Below are positions 18,242 to 27,090 of a stretch of 64,000 nucleotides of DNA, one piece after another. This stretch comes from Flexibacter flexilis DSM 6793. Lineage in GTDB: Bacteria > Bacteroidota > Bacteroidia > Cytophagales > Flexibacteraceae. The position numbers were made by a program, and so were the translations under genes. Below the pieces are notes generated by a model. That model had not been told where the DNA came from and did no database searches. It saw nothing but the letters and a program-made list of their open reading frames with translations. Position 1 is the stretch's first letter, and the number at the start of each line of letters is the position of its first letter. Location of the stretch: assembly GCF_900112255.1 (NCBI RefSeq), contig NZ_FOLE01000010.1:114548-178547 (forward strand). Reading direction: 5' to 3'.

Positions 18242-18305
18242 TAAATGTGCATTTTGGGGAGTAAATGTGCGATATGTCCTATTATTGGCAAAAATCCACC
18301 ATGTT
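18242..18305 (+). promoter_or_regulatory. candidate operator upstream of the AraC-type regulator gene
   Basis: The 41-bp stretch 18265-18305 (ATGTGC..ATGTCCTA..ATTGGCAAAAATC) is repeated at 19593-19633 with 34 of 41 identical bases. TAAATGTGC also occurs twice 20 bp apart (18242 and 18262), two helical turns, as expected for AraC-family half sites. The 339-bp gap 18221-18559 holds no gene. Confidence 0.6.
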
Positions 18306-18559
18306 TACTTCCCGAACATTCCTCATTTTTGTTGCAGAAACATCAAGCCAAGCAAAATTTCGCTGTGGCTCGGAGGCCAAGTCTGCTAATAAACTTTCGT
18401 TGCGATTGCTCCCCAAAACGCGTTGTGTTTGTGGCCAAATGCCCAGAACGGAAGTTATAAAATGTGAATGTAAATATCTGTAAATAAGATGTTTATGTTT
18501 GTTTTCGGACTTCTTTGGGAGGGCTTCGGGTGTGATGAACCAATACAATTAATTTTGGC

Positions 18560-19444
18560 ATGGCAATAAAGGAACAGACTTTTTATAGAGGCATTTACGG
18601 GGAAGAAGATACGCTTTTGGTCAGAGATTTGATTAATGTTACAAATCTGAAGGTTTTGGCTAAAAAGTACCAGAATATCATTAAGCCGCATTCGCACGAC
18701 AACTTGTTTCAGATTTTTTTTGTGGAGCAAGGCGCAATGGAATTGCTGTTTGAAGACCAAAGTATTCGCGTGGAAAGTCCGTCGTTTTTCACGATTCCCA
18801 AAAATGTAATACACGGGCTGTCGGTCAATCCCGAATCGCAGGGTTACGTGATTTCTATTTCGGATTTGGCTCTGGAAAAAATGCTCGCACTCGACGCGGA
18901 CATTTTCTTTGAAATAGACATTATCAATGTCGTGAAGTTCGATTTGACCAACGATTTGTTTGAAAACCTGTACACGACTATCAAAAAGTGTATTTATGAG
19001 TTTGAAAACCAATTGCCCGCCAAAGAATTGGCTCTTGAATTTTTGACAGGAATGTTATTGATACGTTTGTTCAGGATTCCGAAAGAGTCGCAGATGCGCC
19101 TCAAGCCAACGGACAACGGCTACAAAATGTATTTCCGACAGTTCAAACATTTGATAAAAGAGTCTTACAATTACAGCCGAACGGTCGAATCTTATTGCGA
19201 ACATTTGGGGATTTCCAACACACATTTACACCGCATTTGCAAAACAATTGCAGGCAAAGCACCCAAAAAAATTATTACAGATTTTTTTATTACTGAATCA
19301 AAAGAATATTTGCGAAATCATAAATATACAATCGCAGATGTAGCCTACAAATTAGGGTTTGAAGACCCCAGTTATTTTACAAGACTTTTTAAATCTACGA
19401 CGAATATTTCGCCGAGCCAATACAAAAAATTTATAGGCTTATAA
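18560..19444 (+). CDS. AraC-family transcriptional regulator, probable catechol-pathway activator
   Basis: A 294-residue protein with an N-terminal cupin-type sensing domain (PHSHDNLFQIFFVEQGAMEL, about residues 40-90) and a C-terminal pair of helix-turn-helix motifs. The second carries the family signature IADVAYKLGFEDPSYFTRLF (about 260-280). It sits directly before catBCA on the same strand. A 41-bp sequence repeated in front of this gene and in front of catB is the likely binding site, so it probably senses an aromatic intermediate, activates the pathway and controls itself. The ligand cannot be read from sequence. Confidence 0.85.
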   Translation: MAIKEQTFYRGIYGEEDTLLVRDLINVTNLKVLAKKYQNIIKPHSHDNLFQIFFVEQGAMELLFEDQSIRVESPSFFTIPKNVIHGLSVNPESQGYVISISDLALEKMLALDADIFFEIDIINVVKFDLTNDLFENLYTTIKKCIYEFENQLPAKELALEFLTGMLLIRLFRIPKESQMRLKPTDNGYKMYFRQFKHLIKESYNYSRTVESYCEHLGISNTHLHRICKTIAGKAPKKIITDFFITESKEYLRNHKYTIADVAYKLGFEDPSYFTRLFKSTTNISPSQYKKFIGL

Positions 19445-19592
19445 GGCTGTATTTTTCTAACATAACCGATACAGTTTATTCTCGTTTTTTATGGAAAAGT
19501 AGGAGCAAGGACGTTGTTAATGTCCTTGCTATCATTGTTTTATCTGAATTGTAATTTTTATCATTTTAGCGATATTTTACATTTTTTAATTG

Positions 19593-19633
19593 ATGTGCAA
19601 AATGTCCTAAAATTGGCAAAAATCAACTATTTT
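19593..19633 (+). promoter_or_regulatory. candidate operator of the catechol operon
   Basis: The second copy of the 41-bp element, 147 bp before the catB ATG and in the same orientation as the copy in front of the regulator gene. The core ATGTCCTA..ATTGGCAAAAATC is identical. The 335-bp gap 19445-19779 holds no credible gene. Confidence 0.65.
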
Positions 19634-19779
19634 GATACTAAAAATATTCCTGACATTTGCATTGTAATCATTACAAATAACACCAATAATAAAAGAAATA
19701 ATTAGGCGAAATAAACGCTTATTATATGCTATTTTATTTCTTGTTTTTTGTAGATTTTTCAACCAAAAAAAGTAAAAAA

Positions 19780-20901
19780 ATGTCAAGCCCTATTATTATA
19801 AATATAGAAACTATCATTGTTGATTTGCCTACGATTCGGCCACACAAACTTTCGATGGCAACGATGATGGCGCAGTCAATGGTAATCATCAAAATTACAA
19901 GTGATGATGGGATAGAAGGGATTGGGGAGTCCACTACAATTGGTGGCATGACCTACGGCGCAGAATCGCCCGAAGGCATGAAATTGACCATAGACAAATA
20001 CATCGCGCCGCTTTTGCTCAATCAGGACGCTACGAATATCAATGCGCTGATGTATGCCGTAAATAAAAACGTGAAAGGAAACACGTTTGCCAAAGCGGGC
20101 ATCGAAACGGCATTGCTCGACGCGCAAGGCAAAAGGCTGAACGTTTCGGTAGCGCAACTTTTTGGCGGTGCTATTACTAATCGTTTGGGTGTGCTTTGGA
20201 CGCTTGCAAGCGGTGATACTCAGAAAGATATAGATGAAGCCTTGCGCTTGGTGGCCGAAAACAGACACAATACATTCAAACTCAAAATAGGCCGCAACAC
20301 GCCAAAAGTAGATGTGGCGCACGTGTCGGCAATCAAAAAAGCCGTAGGCGACGACATCAAAATTACGGTGGATATAAATCAGGCTTGGACGGAAAGCGTA
20401 GCCAAAAAATGGATACAAGTGCTTCAGGACAACGGCATTGATTTGATAGAGCAGCCCATCACCAACACCAATTTTGACGGCTTGGCACGACTGACGGAAT
20501 ATTTCCATGTGCCTATCATGGCCGACGAGGCTTGCGCTACCATTTTCGACGCGATTAAACTTTGCAAAATCAGAGGCGGAAGCGTGTTTGCCGTAAAAGT
20601 GATGAAAGCAGGCGGTTTGTATAACACTGCCAAAATCGCGGGCATGGCCGAAGCCGCAGACATTAGTTTGTACGGCGGCACGATGCTCGAAGGCACTATC
20701 GGAACGGTAGCTTCGGCGCATATTTTTAGTGCGTTTTCTAACATGGATTGGGGTACGGAACTCTTTGGGCCTCTGTTGCTTACCGACGATATTGTCGTGA
20801 ATCCGATTAAATACGAAAACTGTACGTTGGAGTTGCCAAAAGGCGCAGGCTTGGGCATCGAACTCGACGAAGACAAAATAAATAAATATAAAAGACCATA
20901 A
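19780..20901 (+). CDS. catB: muconate cycloisomerase
   Basis: This enolase-superfamily enzyme converts cis,cis-muconate to muconolactone, the second step of catechol ortho-cleavage. The 373-residue protein keeps all catalytic positions with the same numbering as the Pseudomonas enzyme: Lys167 and Lys169 (FKLKIG), metal ligands Asp198 (VDINQAW), Glu224 (IEQP) and Asp249 (ADEAC), and Lys273 (VKVMKAGG). ATG 19780 is chosen; a frame extension to 19726 is hydrophobic and unsupported. catC and catA follow within 45 bp each. Given the neighbours, this is a true CatB rather than another enolase-superfamily member. Confidence 0.95.
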   Translation: MSSPIIINIETIIVDLPTIRPHKLSMATMMAQSMVIIKITSDDGIEGIGESTTIGGMTYGAESPEGMKLTIDKYIAPLLLNQDATNINALMYAVNKNVKGNTFAKAGIETALLDAQGKRLNVSVAQLFGGAITNRLGVLWTLASGDTQKDIDEALRLVAENRHNTFKLKIGRNTPKVDVAHVSAIKKAVGDDIKITVDINQAWTESVAKKWIQVLQDNGIDLIEQPITNTNFDGLARLTEYFHVPIMADEACATIFDAIKLCKIRGGSVFAVKVMKAGGLYNTAKIAGMAEAADISLYGGTMLEGTIGTVASAHIFSAFSNMDWGTELFGPLLLTDDIVVNPIKYENCTLELPKGAGLGIELDEDKINKYKRP

Positions 20902-20905
20902 TATT

Positions 20906-21196
20906 ATGTTGTATTTAGCCGAAATGGAAGTACACATTCCAGAATCGTGGAGTGAAGAAAAAATTGCCGACTACATCGCCAGAGAGCGCGAAACTTCGCA
21001 AAAATGGCAAAAGTCGGGTAAATGGGTTTATCTGTGGAGAGTGGCTGGGCAATACGCAAACGTGAGTGTGATTGAGGCCGAAAGCCCCGAAGAATTTCAC
21101 CAAATCGTAAGTTCTTTACCGCTTTTCCCGTACATGACCATCAAAGTAAAGAGTTTGTGCAAGCACCCCAACGCCGTGCGCGAAACCTTACTATAA
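20906..21196 (+). CDS. catC: muconolactone delta-isomerase
   Basis: A 96-residue enzyme that moves the double bond of muconolactone to give 3-oxoadipate enol-lactone. It has the normal family length and the typical start MLYLAEMEVHIP, with the conserved ARE near residue 26 and the WRVAGQYANVSVIE strand. The start codon is 4 bp after the catB stop, so translation is probably coupled. Confidence 0.94.
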   Translation: MLYLAEMEVHIPESWSEEKIADYIARERETSQKWQKSGKWVYLWRVAGQYANVSVIEAESPEEFHQIVSSLPLFPYMTIKVKSLCKHPNAVRETLL

Positions 21197-21238
21197 TATT
21201 AAATTGAAACTTATTTTTAACTAATAAATACCAAAAAA

Positions 21239-22168
21239 ATGGATAAGCATTTGATTGACAATGTCTTGAAAAAAATCAAAGACACAGAAGTAGCAGGCCA
21301 AGGCAACGAACGCGTAAAAGAAGTAGTAGCTCGTTTGTTGAAAGATTTGTTCTATGCCATTGATGACCTAAACATCAGCAGCGAAGAACTTTGGATTGCG
21401 CTGGACTGGCTTAACGGCGCAGGCAAAAACCACGAATGGGGTTTGATTTACGCTGGTTTGGGCTTAGAACACTTCATTGATGAGCGCATGGACTGGGAAG
21501 ACAAACAAGCTGGCTTGGTAATGAAAACACCACGCACGATTGAAGGCCCATTGTATGTGGCTGGTGCTCCAGAAACATTGAGCTACGCAGAACTCGAGAC
21601 AGAAGCAGAGCCAAACGGCGAAAGATTGTATATGCAAGGCCGCGTGTTGGACGAGCAAGGCAACCCCGTAGAAGGTGCTTTGGTGGAAGTGTGGCATTGC
21701 AACCTAAAAGGTATGTACTCTTTCTTCGACAAGAGCCAATCGCCTTTCAATCTTCGTCGCGCTATCCGCACCGACAAAGATGGCAAATACCAATTCAAAT
21801 CGTTTGTACCTGTGGGTTATAGCTGCCCTCCAAATGGTTCTACCGATACGTTGATGTCGCTTTTGGGCAGACATGGTTCACGCCCTGCGCACATTCACTT
21901 CTTTATCTCTGCGCCAGGTTTCCGCAAACTGACTACCCAAATCAACATCGAAGGCGATGCGTTGTTGGGTCAAGATTTCGCTTTCGCAGACAAAGACGGC
22001 TTAGTACCGGCCATTAATCGCCTATCTGCCGACCAAGCCAAAGCAAAAGGCATCAGCGAAGCACACGCTTCAATTGATTTTGACTTTAATATGGTGGTGG
22101 AAAGAAAAGGTCTTGCACCAGGCGAAAACCACAGAACTCGCGCAGCACTTGTGGCTGAAAAGGCATAA
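21239..22168 (+). CDS. catA: catechol 1,2-dioxygenase (intradiol)
   Basis: A non-heme Fe(III) enzyme that opens catechol between the hydroxyls to cis,cis-muconate. The 309-residue protein has the helical N-terminal dimer domain (to about 100) and the beta-sandwich catalytic domain. The iron ligands are all visible: Tyr160 (KGMYS), Tyr194 (VGYSCP), His218 and His220 (RPAHIHFF). The long N-terminal domain favours catechol over protocatechuate or hydroxyquinol dioxygenases. It is the last gene of the tight catBCA group, and a long hairpin follows it. Confidence 0.95.
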   Translation: MDKHLIDNVLKKIKDTEVAGQGNERVKEVVARLLKDLFYAIDDLNISSEELWIALDWLNGAGKNHEWGLIYAGLGLEHFIDERMDWEDKQAGLVMKTPRTIEGPLYVAGAPETLSYAELETEAEPNGERLYMQGRVLDEQGNPVEGALVEVWHCNLKGMYSFFDKSQSPFNLRRAIRTDKDGKYQFKSFVPVGYSCPPNGSTDTLMSLLGRHGSRPAHIHFFISAPGFRKLTTQINIEGDALLGQDFAFADKDGLVPAINRLSADQAKAKGISEAHASIDFDFNMVVERKGLAPGENHRTRAALVAEKA

Positions 22169-22194
22169 TTTAACTAACCATATTTTGTTAAATA

Positions 22195-22237
22195 TTATCA
22201 AAGGAGAATGCTCGCCAATGGCATTCTTCTTTGATAA
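22195..22237 (+). terminator. strong hairpin between catA and pcaD
   Basis: A 17-bp inverted repeat TTATCAAAGGAGAATGC / GCATTCTTCTTTGATAA with two internal mismatches. It is followed by TAAAAATAAT rather than a clean T run, so it may be a partial terminator or an RNA-processing element. About 180 bp of AT-rich DNA without a gene follows before pcaD. Confidence 0.45.
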
Positions 22238-22418
22238 TAAAAATAATCATAATTCTATTTTTATTAAAAATTAAGCAGAAAAAAGACTTAATTACTATCA
22301 ATCTTTATAGCAAATATTTTTTGGTGAATTAAATATTATTTGCGCCACCAAAAGCACAAATAATATTGTATCATTGTTGAAATTAATTTATAGAAAAATT
22401 TAAAATAAAAATCAGAAA

Positions 22419-23201
22419 ATGAAAGCAACTAAAATTCAATTGAAAAAATACGACTGCCATTATATTTTTGAAGATTTCGGAAAAGCGCAGACGATTATTT
22501 TTTCTAATTCGTTAGGGGCTGATACTTCTATGTGGAGTGAGCAAGTGGAAAGGCTCAAACATCAATACAATATTTTGCGCTACGATACACGCGGACACGG
22601 CGCGAGCAGCAGCCCGCAAGATGCCTACACGGTGGCCGATTTGGGCGAAGACATTATCGACTTGCTGGACCACCTGAAATTAGAAAAAGTCGCGTTTTGT
22701 GGCCTTTCGATGGGCGGACTGATTGGGCAATGGCTTGGCATTTATCACCCCGAACGCTTTTCGCATATTGTGTTGGCCAACACCGCCGCCAAAATCGGCA
22801 ACGAGCAAGGCTGGAACGACCGCATCAGTTATGTGAAAACCAACGGTTTGGAAAGTATTTTGGGCGGAACGGCAGAGCGTTGGTTTACGCCCGCTTTTCG
22901 CCAAAACCAACCGCAAAAAGTACAAGAAGTGCTTCAAGTTTTTGTGGGTACGGACTTGCAAGGCTACATGAATTGCTGTGCGGTGGTGCGCGATGCCGAC
23001 TTTAGAGGTCAGCTTTTGGGCTTGAATGTGCCTGTGTTGGTGATTAGTGGCCAACAAGACGCCGTAACCACTCCCACAGACGGCGATTATTTGCAACAGC
23101 ACATTCCCGTAGCACAACACCGCACCACCGACGCAGCGCACCTGTCGAGCGTGGAGCAAGGCGCGGAGTTTTCGGCGTTTCTTTTGTCTTTTATTCAATA
23201 A
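22419..23201 (+). CDS. pcaD: 3-oxoadipate enol-lactonase
   Basis: A 260-residue alpha/beta hydrolase. The nucleophile is Ser97 in CGLSMGG, the acid is the Asp of VISGQQDAVT and the base is the His of TDAAHLSSVEQ. By its place in the cat cluster it hydrolyses 3-oxoadipate enol-lactone to 3-oxoadipate. The hydrolase family is broad, so the substrate rests mainly on context, but similarity of the overall layout to PcaD/CatD is good (RYDTRGHGASS, LGEDIIDLLDHL). The pcaIJ gene follows 42 bp after the stop. Confidence 0.9.
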   Translation: MKATKIQLKKYDCHYIFEDFGKAQTIIFSNSLGADTSMWSEQVERLKHQYNILRYDTRGHGASSSPQDAYTVADLGEDIIDLLDHLKLEKVAFCGLSMGGLIGQWLGIYHPERFSHIVLANTAAKIGNEQGWNDRISYVKTNGLESILGGTAERWFTPAFRQNQPQKVQEVLQVFVGTDLQGYMNCCAVVRDADFRGQLLGLNVPVLVISGQQDAVTTPTDGDYLQQHIPVAQHRTTDAAHLSSVEQGAEFSAFLLSFIQ

Positions 23202-23243
23202 CATTTATTGCGGCAATTGGCTGTAATTCAATTAGATAATATT

Positions 23244-24593
23244 ATGAAAATAGTACCGATTATATCTTTACAAGAAGCGGCTGCTTTGGTAAAAGATGGA
23301 GATGTTTTGTTACAAGGCGGCTTCGGCATGACTGGCAACCCTGTTCATTTGATGCACGCACTGGCAGAAATCGGAACAAAAAATTTGACTTTCGTTGGCA
23401 ACAATGCGGGAGAAGTGGGCATCGGTGGCGGTCGTTTGCTTCGTAACGGACAAATCAAGAAAATGATAGGTTCGTTTTTTACCTCTAACCCCGAAGCCGT
23501 GAAAGCGGCTCAAGAAGGCTTGGTAGAGTACGAATTGTTACCACAAGGAACATTGGCGGAAGCGATTCGTGCGGGTGGTGCAGGTATCGGCGGTTTTTTT
23601 ACGCCAACTTCGGCGGGAACACCTTTGGCCGAAGGCCGCGAAACCAAATTTTTGGACGGCCAAGAGCAAGTTTTTATTCCGAGCATCAAAGGCGATGTGG
23701 CTTTCGTGCGTGCTTGGAAAGCCGACACGGCAGGCAATTTGCAATACCGCATGACCGAACAAAACTTTAATCGTGCGATGGCCACCGCCGCCAAATTGGT
23801 GATTGTGGAGGTAGAACAAATTGTAAATGTGGGCGAAATAGCACCCGAACATATTCATACACCGGGTGTTTACGTGGATTATTTGGTACAAGCTACGCTT
23901 ACGGTGGAAGATTTGGGCATTTCGGCCAGTGTATCTTCTGGTCGCAAAGCCTCCGAATCGCGTATGAACATGGCCAAACGTGCGTTGAAAGAACTCAAAA
24001 AAGGCGACGTAGTGAATTTGGGTATTGGTATCCCGACGTTGGTGGCCGACCTTATTTCCGACAAAGACGGCATTATTTTGCATACCGAAAACGGAATGTT
24101 AGGCGTAGGGCCTGCCCCAACAGACGGCGGCGGTGCTTTGCACTATCCCGTGAATGCTGGTAAAATTCCTGTTACGGCATTGGCTGGAAGTTCTTATTTT
24201 GATTCGGCAGATTCTTTCGCCATGATTCGCGGCAAACACATAGATGTAGCCGTGATGGGTGGTTTGGAAGTGGACGAACAAGCCAACCTCGCCAACTGGG
24301 CAGTACCGGGTCAAGCGTTGTTGGGTGTGGGTGGTGCAATGGATTTGGCATCTGGTGCTAAACGTCTCATTATCACAATGTCACATACCGAAAAAGACGG
24401 TGCACCAAAAGTAGTGCCAACGTGCGAGTTGCCGATTACTTCCAAAAAATGCGTGGATATGATTATCACCGACAAAGCGGTATTTGAGTTTATCGGTGGC
24501 CAACTGACGCTTATCGAAATAATGCCAGGCGCAACGCTCGAAGAAGTAAGAGCGCAAACCTCAGCTAAATTTGTAGAGAAACTAAGCGAATAA
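23244..24593 (+). CDS. pcaIJ: 3-oxoadipate CoA-transferase, fused A and B subunits
   Basis: This enzyme moves CoA from succinyl-CoA to 3-oxoadipate. The 449-residue protein joins the two usual subunits in one chain. The A part (about 1-220) has GGFGMTGNP and the [15 protein letters not shown] region. The B part (about 240-449) has the catalytic Glu in HTENGMLG and the [10 protein letters not shown] loop. ATG 23244 is chosen because the 12 residues upstream are not part of the family. Related SCOT-type fusions act on acetoacetate, but the surrounding pathway genes favour 3-oxoadipate. Confidence 0.9.
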   Translation: MKIVPIISLQEAAALVKDGDVLLQGGFGMTGNPVHLMHALAEIGTKNLTFVGNNAGEVGIGGGRLLRNGQIKKMIGSFFTSNPEAVKAAQEGLVEYELLPQGTLAEAIRAGGAGIGGFFTPTSAGTPLAEGRETKFLDGQEQVFIPSIKGDVAFVRAWKADTAGNLQYRMTEQNFNRAMATAAKLVIVEVEQIVNVGEIAPEHIHTPGVYVDYLVQATLTVEDLGISASVSSGRKASESRMNMAKRALKELKKGDVVNLGIGIPTLVADLISDKDGIILHTENGMLGVGPAPTDGGGALHYPVNAGKIPVTALAGSSYFDSADSFAMIRGKHIDVAVMGGLEVDEQANLANWAVPGQALLGVGGAMDLASGAKRLIITMSHTEKDGAPKVVPTCELPITSKKCVDMIITDKAVFEFIGGQLTLIEIMPGATLEEVRAQTSAKFVEKLSE

Positions 24594-24596
24594 AGT

Positions 24597-25094
24597 ATGC
24601 TCCAACTCATCAGGAAAATTGTAAAATACCCATATTTGGTGTATCTGATGCGCTGTTTGTTGGGTTTTCTGATTGGGTACGGCCTTATGCTTTCGTTTCC
24701 GCAATACGATTTCTTTTGGACGATGATTTCGATTGTGATGGTTATTTCACCCGACGAAACAGACGCCCGACGAATGACGATTGAGCGCGTAAAATCTAAT
24801 TTTATTGGTTCGCTTTCGTGTCTGATAGTGTATTTTCTGCCAGTCCTGACCGTGTATAAAGTCCTGATTGCGATAGTATTAACTGTCCTGATTTGTAAGC
24901 ATTTCAAAATGATGGAAGTGGCGCGTAGTGCCATTGTCGCGGTGCTGATTATTTTGGTAGAAACGCATCCGCACATTGGTCTTTCGCCAGTCAATCGCTT
25001 TTTGGCCGTGGCCTTAGGTTGTATCATTGGTTTGCTAATTACCTTGATTACATCTTATTTTAAAAATAAAGTAAAACAAAAAATAGCAGAATAA
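24597..25094 (+). CDS. aromatic-acid-exporter-like (FUSC/ArAE) membrane protein
   Basis: A 165-residue inner membrane protein with about four to five hydrophobic helices and a basic tail. It resembles the membrane half of the FUSC/ArAE family (YPYLVYLMRCLLGFLIGYG, FFWTMISIVMVISPDETDAR). Its start is 4 bp after the pcaIJ stop, so it is part of the operon. It lacks the cytoplasmic domain of full-length exporters. It may relieve build-up of aromatic acids or intermediates; this is inference from family and position. Confidence 0.7.
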   Translation: MLQLIRKIVKYPYLVYLMRCLLGFLIGYGLMLSFPQYDFFWTMISIVMVISPDETDARRMTIERVKSNFIGSLSCLIVYFLPVLTVYKVLIAIVLTVLICKHFKMMEVARSAIVAVLIILVETHPHIGLSPVNRFLAVALGCIIGLLITLITSYFKNKVKQKIAE

Positions 25095-25143
25095 TAACGG
25101 TGGTTTGTGCCAGTTGCGTTGTTTTAATTATTGCTCTTCAGTC

Positions 25144-25313
25144 GTCAAGATGTCGCGCCTACGGCGTTTGTTTTGGGATTAAACATTGCGCGTTGCACTA
25201 CAAATATTTTAACCCTAAAGGGTTTAAAATGAGCCAATAAAAAGCCTTTAGGCTTGATTTCTTTGTAGTAAAAAATGTTTTTGTTAGGGAAAAAACGCCG
25301 TAGGCGTGGTATC
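25144..25313 (+). repeat. solitary REP/BIME unit inside the catechol cluster
   Basis: The palindromes GCGCCTACGGCGT, AACCCTAAAGGGTT, AAGCCTTTAGGCTT and AACGCCGTAGGCGT occur in the same order and orientation as in the array at 14277-16290, in a compact unit of about 170 bp. It fills most of the 318-bp gap between the membrane protein gene and pcaF. Confidence 0.8.
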
Positions 25314-25412
25314 TTATAATTAGAAATATTTACAATGCCGTGAGTGAATAAATACAAATGATTGTAGCGGCAACAACACCCATTTTTATACAAAAATTAA
25401 ATTGATTTGAAG

Positions 25413-26624
25413 ATGAGCAAAGAAGCCTACATCATAGACGGGATTCGTACGCCAGTTGGCAGTTTTGGCGGAACACTTTCGGCAGTTCGTACCGACGATT
25501 TGGCCGCGCTGGTTATTGCCGAATTGGTAAAAAGAAATCCTAATATTCCAGCCGAAGCCATAGACGACGTGATTTTGGGTTGCCACAATCAGGCAGGCGA
25601 AGACAACCGCAATGTGGCGCGTATGGCGGCACTGTTGGCGGGTTTGCCTGTAAGCGTACCAGGCGAAACGGTGAACCGTTTGTGTTCGTCGGGCATGGCG
25701 GCCATTGTCAATGCGGCGCGTGCCATCAAAGCCAATGAAGGCGATGTTTTCGTGGCGGGTGGCGTGGAACACATGACCAGAGGGCCTATGGTGATTTCCA
25801 AACCGACCAAAGCCTTCGGCACGGATTCCAAAATGGAAGATTCGTCGTTTGGTTGGCGATTCGTCAATCCCAAAATGAAAGAAATGTACGGCATTGACCC
25901 AATGGGCATTACAGCCGAAAACTTGGTAGAAATGTACAATATTTCGCGCCAAGACCAAGATACATTTGCGTTGCATTCGCAACAAAAAGCCACGCAAGCC
26001 ACTGCGAGCGGAAGATTAGCGGAAGAAATTATTCCCGTACAAATTCCGCAAAGAAAAGGTGCACCACTTGTTTTTGACAAAGATGAGTTTGTGCGTCCAA
26101 GCACAACGCTGGAAGGCTTGGGTGAGTTGAAACCCGCATTCAAAAAAGACGGCACGGTTACGGCTGGCAACGCTTCGGGCTTGAACGATGGCGCGGCGGC
26201 GGTGTATGTGGCTTCTGGTGAGGCTGTTGCCAAATATAATTTAAAGCCTTTGGCCAGAATTGTGAGTTCGGCGGTGGTCGGTGTAGAGCCACGCATTATG
26301 GGCATTGGACCTGTGCCAGCTACCGAAAAAGCCTTGCAAAGAGCTGGGCTTACGTTGGCCGACATGGACGTAATCGAACTAAACGAGGCGTTTGCGGCGC
26401 AATCTTTGGCCTGCATTCGCGCATTGGGGCTGCAAGACAACGACCCGCGCATTAACATCAACGGCGGCGCGATTGCTATTGGTCACCCGCTGGGAATGTC
26501 GGGCACGCGTATCACGTATTCGGCGGCGCTGGAACTTCAAAAAACAAATAAAAGATATGCTTTGGCTACCATGTGTATTGGTGTGGGTCAGGGTTATGCA
26601 ATAGTGTTGGAAAAGGTTAAATAA
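25413..26624 (+). CDS. pcaF: 3-oxoadipyl-CoA thiolase
   Basis: A 403-residue thiolase that splits 3-oxoadipyl-CoA into succinyl-CoA and acetyl-CoA, the last step of the beta-ketoadipate pathway. The nucleophilic Cys is in NRLCSSGM, the HxxxG motif is GHPLGMSG and the second Cys is in CIGVGQG. EAYIIDGIRTPVGSFGG is typical of PcaF/PaaJ-type thiolases. ATG 25413 is used; the frame begins two codons earlier at a TTG. A REP unit separates it from the rest of the operon, so it may be read through or have its own promoter. Confidence 0.92.
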   Translation: MSKEAYIIDGIRTPVGSFGGTLSAVRTDDLAALVIAELVKRNPNIPAEAIDDVILGCHNQAGEDNRNVARMAALLAGLPVSVPGETVNRLCSSGMAAIVNAARAIKANEGDVFVAGGVEHMTRGPMVISKPTKAFGTDSKMEDSSFGWRFVNPKMKEMYGIDPMGITAENLVEMYNISRQDQDTFALHSQQKATQATASGRLAEEIIPVQIPQRKGAPLVFDKDEFVRPSTTLEGLGELKPAFKKDGTVTAGNASGLNDGAAAVYVASGEAVAKYNLKPLARIVSSAVVGVEPRIMGIGPVPATEKALQRAGLTLADMDVIELNEAFAAQSLACIRALGLQDNDPRININGGAIAIGHPLGMSGTRITYSAALELQKTNKRYALATMCIGVGQGYAIVLEKVK

Positions 26625-26679
26625 ATGAATCGGTGTATTTGATTTCTTAAAGCTGTTTAAAAAAACATTTGAAATAATC

Positions 26680-26860
26680 ACATCTGCGGCGTTGCATAGT
26701 TTTAGCGTTATGTTACCTGTACTACAAGCAATTAGTGTCTTTTTAGGTTGCGGATTGTCTGTATTTTTGATTGAATTGTCTGTCTATAATTTTTGCTTTA
26801 GGCAAAAAGATGGTTGTATCTACCCCAAACGCCGTGGGTGTGAAATTTATCATAGGGGAT
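26680..26860 (+). repeat. decayed REP/BIME relic
   Basis: Weak remains of the unit order are visible: CACATCTGCGGCGTTG, then TTTTTGCTTTAGGCAAAAA, then AAACGCCGTGGGTGTG. The palindromes carry several mismatches. The 466-bp gap 26625-27090 otherwise holds only a terminator. Confidence 0.45.
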
Positions 26861-26911
26861 AAAATTATTTCGGGATAAATGAGTTCTCTTCATTTTTTTA
26901 AACAAGCGAGT

Positions 26912-26954
26912 AAAAAGCGCAGCGCATTAGTTATCAGTGTGCTGCGTTTTTTTT
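26912..26954 (+). terminator. terminator before the GH3 gene
   Basis: CGCAGCGCA pairs with TGTGCTGCG (one wobble), followed by eight T. It probably ends pcaF transcription. Confidence 0.7.
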
Positions 26955-27090
26955 ATGCGCCAAACGCCAATCTTTTGTGGGCGAGCCATTGGTTTGCTAC
27001 CCAATTTTTAACAATTTTGCTGCTCAAGAGAACACACACACTCATACAATCATTTTTTTTGATTGATTAAATAAAAACTATCTGTTTAGT

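Noticed and set aside
19876..20937. 353-codon open frame antisense to catB
   Set aside because: It lies wholly over a gene with all catalytic residues in place. Its translation has no motif and is His/Phe/Arg-rich, as expected from the reverse complement of a coding region with biased codons.
26879..27070. 63-codon frame before the GH3 gene
   Set aside because: It covers the terminator hairpin and a poly-T stretch and has no family features.
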